IMG/VR virus record: IMGVR_UViG_3300009156_000035 | Span: 1 to 55,020 of that record | Reading direction: 5' to 3' (one strand) | DNA: 55,020 bases | From: a virus | Shown: piece by piece, positions 37,632 through 45,355 of the stretch | Numbering within the stretch: the stretch's first letter is position 1 | Layout of the letters: every line of letters starts with the position of its first letter | The notes under the pieces: generated by a model | The model's database searches: none | Seen by the model: the letters and a program-made list of their open reading frames with translations, nothing else | Told to the model about the DNA's origin: nothing | Translations under genes and position numbers: made by a program

Positions 37632-39601
37632 AAGACCCTGTCGAGGTAGGCCCGGAGACGCGGCGGGAGCGGCGGCGGGTTCTCCTCGAACAGCGTCTTG
37701 GCGGCGTGCTCCTCCAGCATCAGCGCGATGCGGCGACCGATCGCCGGATCGACACCGAACTCGGCGGCTACGTCGGCGAAGCCGTCCCCGGCCCCCTTGA
37801 CCAGCTCTTGCGGCGTACCCAGGCTCGCGCCGGAGCACTTCTCCATCCCGAGCAGCGCCGCTACGCCGGTCGTCCCCGACGGGGGCACGCTGGCGACGAG
37901 CGCGTGCAGCCCCTCGTCCTTGCGCACGCGGGTGCGCAGACGTGACCCGGCCAGCTCGCGTGCTCGGCGGGTAGTTGCCCTAGCAACACCGGCCAGCTCT
38001 GCGGCGTAACCGGAGGCAGCGACGGAGCTGTTCCCGTTCTTCTTCACCGTCTTGTCGTCGACCTGATCGACCTGCGACTCCTCCTCGACCTCGGCGCTGT
38101 CGTCCTTCTCCGGAGGCGGCTCCCCCTCGGCGGTGTCGTCCTGCAGCAGATCGTCGACCGACGGCTGCGGCATGACCGGCTCCGGCTTCTCCGGCCGGTA
38201 CTTCTCGGGCAGCATCTGCGGATCGTTGAACTGCTTCGCGAGGGCGATCCGGAACTCCTCGTCGTCGGGTTCGTCGTCGTCGTTGAAGCCGCCCGCGTCG
38301 CGCCAGGTCGCCCCGCTCAGCTCTCCCTGCGCATACAGGGCGGCGGCGTCCTTGTTGCGGTCGGGGTTGTTGATGACCTCGGCCGGGTCGTACCAGATCG
38401 TGTAGTCGGCCCAGTTCTCGACGCCCTGCTTCTTCAGGTACGGGCGCAGGTAGACGCCGGTCAGATCCTCGACGAAGAGGTTGGCCATCGGCTGCAGGTG
38501 GGCGCTCCAGGTCTGGTCATCGACCAGCCAGGCGCTCCAGTGGTTGGCGTCGCCCACGCCGAGCAGCTGCTCCTTGGGGAAGTCGAGACCGATCGCGATC
38601 CGGCTGATCAGCTCCGTCCGCAGCCCCTGCTCCTCGTACTTCTCGTTGGGACTGCCGATCGGGATCCAGCGCAGCTCCTTGAGGTGCTCGGCAGGACCCT
38701 GGATCACGATCGGCACCACTGCGGCGGCTGAGCCAGGGTCGCGGATCGCGGTGGTCGCCGCCCTGTGCAGCAGCTGCATGACCGGCGACTTCGTCTGGTC
38801 CTGCTCTGCGCCGGTCGGCATGTTCGCGAAGATGATCTCGGTCGGCACGGCGAGGATCCCGGCCCCGTTGAGGCGGGAGCGCGCGCGGGCACGGACGGCC
38901 AGCTGGAGCAGCTGTAGCTCCTCGAACAGCGTCAGGCAGGCCCGCATCGGCGCGTCGGCGAGCATGGAGTAGCTCGGGTGCCTGCGCCAGAGGCGGTAGA
39001 CGACCGCCGTCTTCTGGTTCCCCTTGTCGACCGGCTCGAAGTCGTCGTCGGGTGCAGTCAGCAACTCCTCCGGCGAGACGGACGGCGCGGCGTAGCGGAC
39101 GTAGCCCCGGCCGGGCGCGAGCCGCAGCTCGTTCGAGGACAAGCACTCCCAGACCTCCTCCTCGGTGTCCGGGTTCTCGGTCACGGTCAGGTAGGTCTCT
39201 CCGGTGAGGAACATCAGCCGTGCCCACGCGGCCTGGAACTGGGAGCGGCCCCCGCTCGGGTCCTTGATCCGCTCCAGCGCCTGGACGCCGGGGTCGTCCG
39301 GCTCGTCCTTCAGCTCCGTGACCTCGCCCTGCTCGTCCTTCTTGGCGATGTAGAGCCTCAGCTTGCCGATCGCGCGCGCGTAGAACTGGGCCGCGTACCA
39401 GGCCTCACCGCAGCTGTCGTACATGGTGAGCGCCTCGTTCTGCCACAGCTGGCTGAGGCGGCGGTACTGCTCGGCGCGCGAAGGGTTGACGCGTTGCCCA
39501 CCCGCAGTGAGGGCCTTGCGGTCTGCGCCAGGAACGAGCGGGATGTCCTCCTCGGGGAAGAAGACGCCGCCGTTCGTAGGCAGCTTGCGTGGGCGTGCCA
39601 C
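37628..39601 (-). CDS. Portal protein
   Basis: 657 residues from the GTG at 39601. Follows the usual actinophage portal pattern: AEQYRRLSQLWQNEALTMYD near the start, then FLTGETYLTVTE, LRLAPGRGY, ARSRLNGAGILAVP, and QLLGVGDANHWSAWLVDDQT near residue 390. The C-terminal 150 residues are acidic then helical. Forms the dodecameric ring through which DNA is packed by TerL. Its neighbours downstream are the membrane protein and the MuF protein. Confidence 0.85.
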   Translation of the reverse strand: MARPRKLPTNGGVFFPEEDIPLVPGADRKALTAGGQRVNPSRAEQYRRLSQLWQNEALTMYDSCGEAWYAAQFYARAIGKLRLYIAKKDEQGEVTELKDEPDDPGVQALERIKDPSGGRSQFQAAWARLMFLTGETYLTVTENPDTEEEVWECLSSNELRLAPGRGYVRYAAPSVSPEELLTAPDDDFEPVDKGNQKTAVVYRLWRRHPSYSMLADAPMRACLTLFEELQLLQLAVRARARSRLNGAGILAVPTEIIFANMPTGAEQDQTKSPVMQLLHRAATTAIRDPGSAAAVVPIVIQGPAEHLKELRWIPIGSPNEKYEEQGLRTELISRIAIGLDFPKEQLLGVGDANHWSAWLVDDQTWSAHLQPMANLFVEDLTGVYLRPYLKKQGVENWADYTIWYDPAEVINNPDRNKDAAALYAQGELSGATWRDAGGFNDDDEPDDEEFRIALAKQFNDPQMLPEKYRPEKPEPVMPQPSVDDLLQDDTAEGEPPPEKDDSAEVEEESQVDQVDDKTVKKNGNSSVAASGYAAELAGVARATTRRARELAGSRLRTRVRKDEGLHALVASVPPSGTTGVAALLGMEKCSGASLGTPQELVKGAGDGFADVAAEFGVDPAIGRRIALMLEEHAAKTLFEENPPPLPPRLRAYLDRVL

Positions 39602-39603
39602 GG

Positions 39604-39741
39604 TTACTTCTTGGCCTGCGTCTTGTTGACGCGAGCGGCGACTTCCTGCCTGCGGGCCTCGCGCTGAGCAGCTCTGCGCTCCATGCGAGCCTGCATCTCC
39701 GCCTGCTTCTCCTCCCTCGTCTTGCCACAACCACAACCCAT
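39604..39741 (-). CDS. Small charged protein with CGCG start
   Basis: 45 residues, MGCGCGKTREEKQAEMQARM; GAAGGAG before the ATG. A short Cys pair at the N-terminus, then a Lys/Arg/Glu helix. Two bases separate its TAA from the portal start. Unknown role. Confidence 0.55.
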   Translation of the reverse strand: MGCGCGKTREEKQAEMQARMERRAAQREARRQEVAARVNKTQAKK

Positions 39742-39770
39742 GTGTGCTCCTTCACGTTGGACTAAGCCAG

Positions 39771-39800
39771 CGCGAAGGGTACGGCGGGGGGCGGCGGTGG
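39771..39800 (-). promoter_or_regulatory. C-rich leader element before the portal operon
   Basis: Minus strand ACCGCCGCCCCCCG, then CCGTACCCTTCGCGC, about 30 bases before the gene at 39741. Related to 6833-6863 and 13184-13216. Confidence 0.45.
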
Positions 39801-39802
39801 CC

Positions 39803-40111
39803 CTAGTGGTCGAGCTTCGCGATCAGAGCGACGGTGGCGCTGAGTGCCCAGGGGAACGCCAGGCCGATCGTCCAGTCCGGCGACAGCAGCCACGCCAGCC
39901 ACACGATCACGCCGAGCCAGAAGCCCAGGCACCAGGGGCAAGTGATCAGCTTGTCGAGCTTCTCCAGGCGCTCCTCAGCGAGCTTGTCGAGCGCCCACTC
40001 GCGCGGCCGGTCGGCGATGTCGTCCTCCGCGATCAGCCGATAGACGCGGAACACGGCCAGCGCCAGGATCAGCGCCCCCCACCAGTCCGGTATGTGGTCA
40101 GGCCAGCTCAT
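39803..40111 (-). CDS. DUF1360-like membrane protein
   Basis: 102 residues from the ATG at 40111. Typical DUF1360 order: first helix LILALAVFRVYRLIAED, then ADRPREWALDKL, then CPWCLGFWLGV leading into two more hydrophobic helices. A small membrane protein common in actinobacteria, their phages and bacilli; function not known. Confidence 0.7.
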   Translation of the reverse strand: MSWPDHIPDWWGALILALAVFRVYRLIAEDDIADRPREWALDKLAEERLEKLDKLITCPWCLGFWLGVIVWLAWLLSPDWTIGLAFPWALSATVALIAKLDH

Positions 40112-41027
40112 GTGCCGACCTCCGCCACCAGTCCTCCCTCGGTAGCCCATCATCACCCAGCGTCCGCACCCACTCCAGCGTGCGCTCCATCCCCTCTTCC
40201 AGCTCGACCTCCGGTGCCCAGCCCAGCCTGCGAATGCGCTTGGTGCTGAGCCGCTTGACGACCGTCTGGTTCGAGGGAGCGCGGATCTCCTTGATCAGCG
40301 AGTACGGAGCGTCCGTCAGCTCGCAGGCGATCCCGGCCACACGGCGCATCAGGACGGCGGCGTCGTCGCGGCCGACGTTGTAGACGCCCGCCTTCCAGTC
40401 TTCGATCACGAGCCGAGCTGCGCGGACGGTGTCGCCGATCCAGCACCAGGAGCGCTCCGCCCCCAGGTGGACGGGGATCGTTGCCCGGCGCTCCGCCTGC
40501 CAGAGCATGTTGACGATCGCCGCCCTGCCCCGGCCTGCCGGAAGCCCCGGCCCGTAGGGCATGCTGAAGCGCAGGATCGCCAGGTCGCGGGGGGCGTAGA
40601 GCTGACAGACGTGCTCGCCCCAGTACTTGCTCAGGCCGTAGATGTTGTGCGGCAGCACGAACGGCCCCTCGACCTCGTCGCACTCCCGGTCACCGTTGTC
40701 GCCGTACACCTCGCTGGTCGAGGCGTAGACGAGTCGTGCGCCGCAGTTGGCGGCTGCTTTCGCCACGAGCGCTGTCATGCAGGCGTTGTCGGCGATCGTC
40801 TCCGCCGGGTTGTCCTCGCCGAACAGGCGACCGACCTTGGCAGCCAGGTGCACGACGCAGTCGGGCAGCCAGGCCTCGACGACGCGCTCCGCAACACCGG
40901 GGAGCCGCAGGTCGTCGGTCGGGTCGGTGAGCATGTCGATCCCGTAGACGGTGTGGTCGTGCTCCTCCAGCTCGCGCGTCAGGTGCTGGCCGATGAAGCC
41001 CCGGTAGCCCGTGACCAGGACCCTCAT
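40098..41027 (-). CDS. NAD-dependent sugar-nucleotide epimerase/dehydratase
   Basis: 309 residues. Extended short-chain dehydrogenase: TGYRGFIGQH near residue 7 (NAD-binding loop), VYASTSEVYG near 100, and YGLSKYWGEH, the active-site Tyr-x3-Lys, near 130. The family makes or interconverts nucleotide sugars such as UDP-glucose and dTDP-sugars. With the glycosyltransferases upstream it could supply the sugar for glycosylation of phage or host structures. ATG start overlaps the previous TGA. Confidence 0.85.
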   Translation of the reverse strand: MRVLVTGYRGFIGQHLTRELEEHDHTVYGIDMLTDPTDDLRLPGVAERVVEAWLPDCVVHLAAKVGRLFGEDNPAETIADNACMTALVAKAAANCGARLVYASTSEVYGDNGDRECDEVEGPFVLPHNIYGLSKYWGEHVCQLYAPRDLAILRFSMPYGPGLPAGRGRAAIVNMLWQAERRATIPVHLGAERSWCWIGDTVRAARLVIEDWKAGVYNVGRDDAAVLMRRVAGIACELTDAPYSLIKEIRAPSNQTVVKRLSTKRIRRLGWAPEVELEEGMERTLEWVRTLGDDGLPREDWWRRSAHELA

Positions 41028-41329
41028 ATGCCGTACTCGTTGAGCAGGCTCTGCAGCTGCTCGTCCTCGCTGGGTGGTCGGTACACCGCCAGCTGCGCCT
41101 GCAGCTCCTGGATCACCGTGCGGTAGCCCGCGCAGCGCGACTCCAGCTTGCGCTGGTACTCCGCCGTCTCCTCCGCCAGCCGCACCATCGTCGCGAGCCG
41201 CTCCTCCAGCTCGTCGAGGACGGAGAGCGCCTCCGGCGTCAGGTCGAGATCCTGCGCACTGCCTGGTGCGTCGCTATGCGCCAGCGCCTCGCAGGTATCG
41301 ACTGATGACGTGATCTTCGGTGGTGTCAT
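41024..41329 (-). CDS. Coiled-coil protein
   Basis: 101 residues if it begins at the ATG at 41329, overlapping the next gene by 56 bases; a later start near 41187 is possible. Residues 40-90 form a Leu/Glu coiled coil (VLDELEERLATMVRLAEETA). No family recognised. Confidence 0.5.
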   Translation of the reverse strand: MTPPKITSSVDTCEALAHSDAPGSAQDLDLTPEALSVLDELEERLATMVRLAEETAEYQRKLESRCAGYRTVIQELQAQLAVYRPPSEDEQLQSLLNEYGI

Positions 41330-41480
41330 CGACCCGCAGGATCGCACGCTCTCCGGGCTTTGTCATGTAGAAGCCCCGGTCGTCCTTCTCCAGGGTCGCC
41401 CCCGCCGCTGCGGCCTGCGCCTCCAGCCGCTTCTTCAGCTCGCTCTTGCTCTCCTTCTTCGGTGCCTTCGTCTCGGCCAT
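41274..41480 (-). CDS. Small basic protein
   Basis: 68 residues, AAGGAGG before the ATG. Lys/Glu-rich N-terminus (KAPKKESKSELKKRLEAQ), then a strand-rich end (GFYMTKPGERAILRVDD). Unknown. Confidence 0.55.
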   Translation of the reverse strand: MAETKAPKKESKSELKKRLEAQAAAAGATLEKDDRGFYMTKPGERAILRVDDTTEDHVISRYLRGAGA

Positions 41481-41534
41481 GACTGCCTCCTTGGTGGGTT
41501 TGCCGCTGCGCTCCTACCCGGATTCGGCCTACGC

Positions 41535-42146
41535 CTATCGTCGGCGACCCTGCCGCCGCGTGTACTGCTGGAACCTGACCGAGTCGGCGGCGAGGCGCTC
41601 GTCCGCCATCTCGCGGCGCTCCGGGGCCAGGTGGTGCGTGAACAGGTAGTCCTGCTTGACGCGCGTGTCCGCCGCGCCGCTCTGTCGCGCCGCCCAGGTG
41701 AACCAGTTGTCCGTGTAGTAGTGCATGTCCTCGGGGAAGGGGCCGATCTGCTCGAACAGCTTCTCCGGCCCCCAGGGGATGCGGCAGATGTCGGCGCGGG
41801 TGCCGTCGGGCACGCGCTGGGTGCCATTGCCGCAGGACTGCGTCGTGCCGTCGCTGTTGAGGATCAGCGGCGAGGGGATGTAGCCCTGCGCCGAGGCCTC
41901 CACTCCGGCGAGCCACCACCCGTCGTGGGGGACGATGTCGTCGGCGGTCAGGTGGATGTAGGCCCCCTGCGCCAGGGCGATCCCTTCGTTCCAGGCGATC
42001 GCGCAGGTCTCCCGGTCGGTGATCACGATCCGCTCGGTGTGGATGGAGCTGGTCGTCTCGACGTAGCCCGCGATGCACTTCTCCAGCCAGTGACCGCGCT
42101 CGCTGATCGTGGGAATGACGATGGAGATCAGCGGCTGCTCGTTCAC
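41535..42146 (-). CDS. Glycosyltransferase family 2-like
   Basis: 203 residues from the GTG at 42146. SIVIPTISERGHW at the start, WNEGIALAQGAYIHLTADDI near 60 with the Asp-Asp metal site, and a C-terminal part with DNWFTWAARQSG. Shape of a GT-A enzyme. Part of a group of four such genes; target unknown. Confidence 0.7.
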   Translation of the reverse strand: MNEQPLISIVIPTISERGHWLEKCIAGYVETTSSIHTERIVITDRETCAIAWNEGIALAQGAYIHLTADDIVPHDGWWLAGVEASAQGYIPSPLILNSDGTTQSCGNGTQRVPDGTRADICRIPWGPEKLFEQIGPFPEDMHYYTDNWFTWAARQSGAADTRVKQDYLFTHHLAPERREMADERLAADSVRFQQYTRRQGRRR

Positions 42147-42481
42147 GTGACGACCTCGACGGGAATGCCATGCGCTCTCGCCTGCGTCAGCATGTGCGCC
42201 GTGCCCGTCGAGCGGCCGTCCCAGAACGCGATGCAGAGATCCGCGCCCATCACGGCCATCTGCTCGTTCCGAATGAGGCCCGCGCGCTTGCCGTGCGCCT
42301 CCCACATCGCGGGCCAAGGTTCGACGAGCAGCCCGAGCTTCTCCGCCTCCTGGGCGGCGATCCGGTCGGCTCCGCCCGCCGCGCCGTGAACGATCGTCGA
42401 GTCAGGGGGGAGGTCGAAGAGCCTGCTGGCGATCTGCTGGCGGTCGGTCCAGCGACGCGAGCCGCAGACGATGACCCTCAC
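42143..42481 (-). CDS. SLOG-family protein (YspA/DUF2493 type)
   Basis: 112 residues from the GTG at 42481. MRVIVCGSRRWTDRQQIASR, then VHGAAGGADRIAAQ, then ADLCIAFWDGRSTGTAHML: the Rossmann-like SLOG fold that binds nucleotides or related ligands. Phage copies are common and may sense signal nucleotides. Starts with GTGA overlap. Confidence 0.75.
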   Translation of the reverse strand: MRVIVCGSRRWTDRQQIASRLFDLPPDSTIVHGAAGGADRIAAQEAEKLGLLVEPWPAMWEAHGKRAGLIRNEQMAVMGADLCIAFWDGRSTGTAHMLTQARAHGIPVEVVT

Positions 42482-42594
42482 GCGGTCCGCCGCTCGTGCA
42501 GCCAGTCGCGAAGGATCCTCTGCACGAGCACGCGCAGCTCGACGGACTCCTCCTGAGCATGGTCTTGTAGTTCGATCACCTCGGTCGGCTTCAT
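42478..42594 (-). CDS. Small helical protein
   Basis: 38 residues from the ATG at 42594. One amphipathic helix (QEESVELRVLVQRILRDW). Stop overlaps the next GTG. Unknown function. Confidence 0.5.
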   Translation of the reverse strand: MKPTEVIELQDHAQEESVELRVLVQRILRDWLHERRTA

Positions 42595-42613
42595 GCCGAG
42601 CGAGAGCAGCTGC

Positions 42614-43303
42614 TTAGACGCGAGCTTCACCCTTCTCCCACTTTGCCCGTTCCAGCAGCTTGCTGATCCCGCGCTCTGCGTAGGTGCGCTCGTAGTAGGG
42701 GTCGTCGAGGTGGATGTGCGGCAGCATCTTGTCGCCGATGTGCACGATGCACGGCTCGGTGACGCGGCTCCACTGGAAGCCTGCGGCGCGTACGCGCTGG
42801 TTGAAGTCGCCGTCCTCCCAGGGAACCGACGACCACGGCTCGGACGTGTAGCGCACCCCGGCCTCCCAGACCTCGCGCTTGATCACGTTGTTGCCGCCGA
42901 CCGCGTCCTGGAACAGCTCCTCGACATCCGTGCGCAGGCTGATCTGCCCCAGGTTGTTGATGGGGGTGAACTCGAAGGCGAGCCGCACCTCGCTCGGCCA
43001 GCCCGGCAGGTATTCGATGTCGTTGTCCGAGCGGTGCAGGTAGCGCGCACCCAGGTTCGCCAGCTTCCAGCCTCGGTTCGTAGCTGCACCGGGGTAGAGG
43101 TTCTCGCCGTAGTAGACGACGTTCGCCATCCCGCAGTTCTCAATGTCGTCGAGCAGCTTGAGCGTCTCCGGATCGCTGCCGTTGTCGACGATCAGCAGCT
43201 CGCAGTGGTCGTCCTTCGTCTCGGTGTAGCTCTTGACGGTGCGCCAGAGCAGCTCGGGTCGGTCGAGGCTCACGAGCACGGTGAAGATGTCGGTCCGCAT
43301 CAT
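42614..43303 (-). CDS. Glycosyltransferase family 2-like
   Basis: 229 residues. FTVLVSLDRPELLWRTV, ELLIVDNGSDPET near 36, GAATNRGWKLANLGARYLHRSDNDI (metal site DND near 92) and VPWEDGDFNQRVRAAGF in the acceptor part. A GT-A transferase. ATGA overlap with the gene upstream. Confidence 0.75.
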   Translation of the reverse strand: MMRTDIFTVLVSLDRPELLWRTVKSYTETKDDHCELLIVDNGSDPETLKLLDDIENCGMANVVYYGENLYPGAATNRGWKLANLGARYLHRSDNDIEYLPGWPSEVRLAFEFTPINNLGQISLRTDVEELFQDAVGGNNVIKREVWEAGVRYTSEPWSSVPWEDGDFNQRVRAAGFQWSRVTEPCIVHIGDKMLPHIHLDDPYYERTYAERGISKLLERAKWEKGEARV

Positions 43304-43527
43304 GCGGGCTTCCTCCGCTTCCTGGTCAGGTCATGGTGCTCTATCCGGCGGATGCCCCGGAACAGCACACCGTTCTCGAACATCACGTAGGCCTTCGTGT
43401 CGTTGCCGTGACCGCAGCAGGCCTCGACGACACCGGGGAGCATCCCGATGCAGGGGTCCGGCTCCGCGCTCGGCGCGTACGCGCGCCCGCACTTCTTGCA
43501 GTCGACGACGAGCAGCTCATCGGTCAC
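43300..43527 (-). CDS. Small Cys-rich protein
   Basis: 75 residues from the GTG at 43527. CKKCGRAYAP, CIGMLPGVVEACCGHG, then YVMFENGVLFRGIRR: a pattern seen in other phage proteins and likely zinc-binding. Function unknown. Confidence 0.6.
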   Translation of the reverse strand: MTDELLVVDCKKCGRAYAPSAEPDPCIGMLPGVVEACCGHGNDTKAYVMFENGVLFRGIRRIEHHDLTRKRRKPA

Positions 43528-43967
43528 CTTGGGTTGCCGTCGCGATCTAGCCCGTGCTGGCGGTAGCGCTCGCGGTGATCCAGCGAGTAGCTGCCCTCCC
43601 ACATGTCGATGCGGTCGGCGCGGGCGAGCACATGCGCTTCGTAGCTCTGCGCGCGGCTGCTCTCGTGTCCCAGCGAGCGCGCGTGGGTCAGGTCGCTGTA
43701 GATGGAGAGCGGCGTGCAGATCGTCCGGATCTTCCAGGTGCCCGGCCAGCTGTCGGCCTCGCGGCACAGCCGCCGGATCACGTCGAGGAACGAGAGCACG
43801 TGGCGGGTGCGGATCTGACGGCCGCGTGGCCCCACCTTCGACTCCCAGGCGAAGCCTGCGCGATGGACGGTGCGCAGCTCGTCCTCGTCGTCGAGGTTCA
43901 CCAGGGTCACGATCGCGCCGTCGTACGCGCGCGAGTCGCCGTTGCCCTCCATCGCGTTACCTCTCAC
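43524..43967 (-). CDS. Hypothetical protein
   Basis: 147 residues from the GTG at 43967, seven bases after GGAGG; an ATG at residue 6 is an alternative. Contains HRAGFAWESKVGPRGRQIRT and LDVIRRLCREADSW. No family recognised. First gene behind the TATACT box at 43988, leading to the glycosyltransferase at 43303. Confidence 0.55.
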   Translation of the reverse strand: MRGNAMEGNGDSRAYDGAIVTLVNLDDEDELRTVHRAGFAWESKVGPRGRQIRTRHVLSFLDVIRRLCREADSWPGTWKIRTICTPLSIYSDLTHARSLGHESSRAQSYEAHVLARADRIDMWEGSYSLDHRERYRQHGLDRDGNPR

Positions 43968-43987
43968 CTCACCACCTCCAGGCGAGG

Positions 43988-43993
43988 AGTATA
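43988..43993 (-). promoter_or_regulatory. TATACT promoter
   Basis: Minus strand CTAATGCGCTATACTCC. It contains the TAA stop of the upstream glycosyltransferase, so the element directly follows that gene. Confidence 0.6.
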
Positions 43994-43998
43994 GCGCA

Positions 43999-44598
43999 TT
44001 AGACGGCCAGGCCGTGCTTCACCCGGATCTGATGATAGGTGTGCGCTGCGACGCGGCGGTGTCCGGGGGCGTTGCGCGACACACGGCTGACGTGCGCCTT
44101 GTAGACCGCGTCGGGCACGTAGACGATCGGCACCCCGCGCAGATGCACGGTCAGGAACAGATCCCAGTCCTCGTAGCACGGCCACTCCTGGAAGCCGCCC
44201 GCCTCGAAGAAGGTGTGGCGACGGATCAGGGTGCCGATCACGCAGCGGTTGATCGCGCGCATGTCGCCAGGCTCGTTCGGAAGGCAGGCCGGAGCGGTCT
44301 TCCGGCGGGGGTCGATGTACTTGACCGCCGGGGCCAGCAGCGCCTCCCCCCCATCCACGTAGCGGCTCATCGCGTCGACGTAGCCGAAGTCCAGCTCGTC
44401 GTCAGCGTCGAGGAAACAGAGCCACTCCGTCTCCACCTGCTCGGCGGCGAAGTTGCGCACCTCAGCGAGCGTGGCGTCGGGTAGGTGGAAGACGTACGTG
44501 TTCGCCTGCCCCGTCGCCGACGGGTACGCGCGTGAGAACGCCAGGTCGCGCCAGCGTTCGTCGCCGTGCGAGCAGATCAGGATCGTGAGGTCTTCCAC
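43999..44598 (-). CDS. Glycosyltransferase family 2-like
   Basis: 199 residues from the GTG at 44598, 22 bases inside the gene upstream. LTILICSHGDERWRDLA at the start, LCFLDADDELDFGYVDAMS near 63 with the DxDD metal site, CVIGTLIRRHTFFEAGGF, and CYEDWDLFLTVHL with the likely catalytic ED pair. Complete GT-A domain. Confidence 0.75.
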   Translation of the reverse strand: MEDLTILICSHGDERWRDLAFSRAYPSATGQANTYVFHLPDATLAEVRNFAAEQVETEWLCFLDADDELDFGYVDAMSRYVDGGEALLAPAVKYIDPRRKTAPACLPNEPGDMRAINRCVIGTLIRRHTFFEAGGFQEWPCYEDWDLFLTVHLRGVPIVYVPDAVYKAHVSRVSRNAPGHRRVAAHTYHQIRVKHGLAV

Positions 44599-45290
44599 AG
44601 CCGCTCTCGCTGGCGGAACAGTCGCAGGTCGGTTCGCGTCTTGGCGGCACCGAGCTGGTAGACCTCGTCGCGCTTGCCCTTGCGCCAGACCGGGTGCAGG
44701 TGCTCGACGACCGCCTCCTGGCAGTAGCCGTACTCGCCGCGAGCCTGCGCCGTCCACATGAACTCGGTGTCGACGTAGGTGTGGTCGTAGCCGGTGTGGA
44801 AGATCGCGTTCGGCTCGTCTGCTGTGCCGCGCTCGAAGTACGAGCGCGCCACGAGGAAGTGGGGGGCCGGGGGGATCTTGTGCCGCGAGGCCCAGCGACC
44901 CAGGTCATTCACGCCCATGGCGTGCTTGCCCTGTGTCTCGGCGCAGGCGATTGCCTTCTCCGCCCAGCCCGGTTCGAAGTGCAGGTCGTCGGCGGCGGTG
45001 AAGATCCACGGCTCCTTCGTGAGCGCCGCGCCGAGGTTGATCTTGCGCGCGTAGTCGCCGGGCCTGCGTCCCTCGTACAGCTGCACGTAGTCGCAGTCGA
45101 GGGCCTTGACCGCCGCCATCTCCTTGCGGTCGTGGAGGCTGACCATGAACACCGGCCGCAGGGCCACCTCGACCACCGACTCCATCAGAGACGAGTAGAC
45201 GAGGAGCGCGCGCTGCGGCCTGTAGAGCACAGGGAGGACGACGCGAACGCCGTCCTCCCTGGTGTCGAGACGCTGCTCGGCGATGCCCAC
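44577..45290 (-). CDS. Glycosyltransferase-like protein
   Basis: 237 residues from the GTG at 45290. RPQRALLVYSSLMES in the first quarter, then KINLGAALTKEPWIFTAADD with the Asp pair near 115, GVNDLGRWASRH, and YVDTEFMWTAQARGEYGY. Resembles GT-A proteins of phages, though with a short N-terminus. Substrate unknown. Confidence 0.65.
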   Translation of the reverse strand: MGIAEQRLDTREDGVRVVLPVLYRPQRALLVYSSLMESVVEVALRPVFMVSLHDRKEMAAVKALDCDYVQLYEGRRPGDYARKINLGAALTKEPWIFTAADDLHFEPGWAEKAIACAETQGKHAMGVNDLGRWASRHKIPPAPHFLVARSYFERGTADEPNAIFHTGYDHTYVDTEFMWTAQARGEYGYCQEAVVEHLHPVWRKGKRDEVYQLGAAKTRTDLRLFRQRERLWKTSRS

Positions 45291-45292
45291 GT

Positions 45293-45355
45293 CTACAGGC
45301 ACCAGCGATAGCCCTTCATGTTCAGACCGCCCCACCAGGGGACGCAGTCGCTCAT
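45293..45355 (-). CDS. 20-residue micro-ORF
   Basis: MSDCVPWWGGLNMKGYRWCL. The ATG overlaps the stop of the lysin-like gene (ATGA) and the next GTG follows its TAG by two bases. Its end, MKGYRWCL, recalls the MKFYGKEGCHWCLG end of the protein just upstream. Translation not proved. Confidence 0.4.
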   Translation of the reverse strand: MSDCVPWWGGLNMKGYRWCL

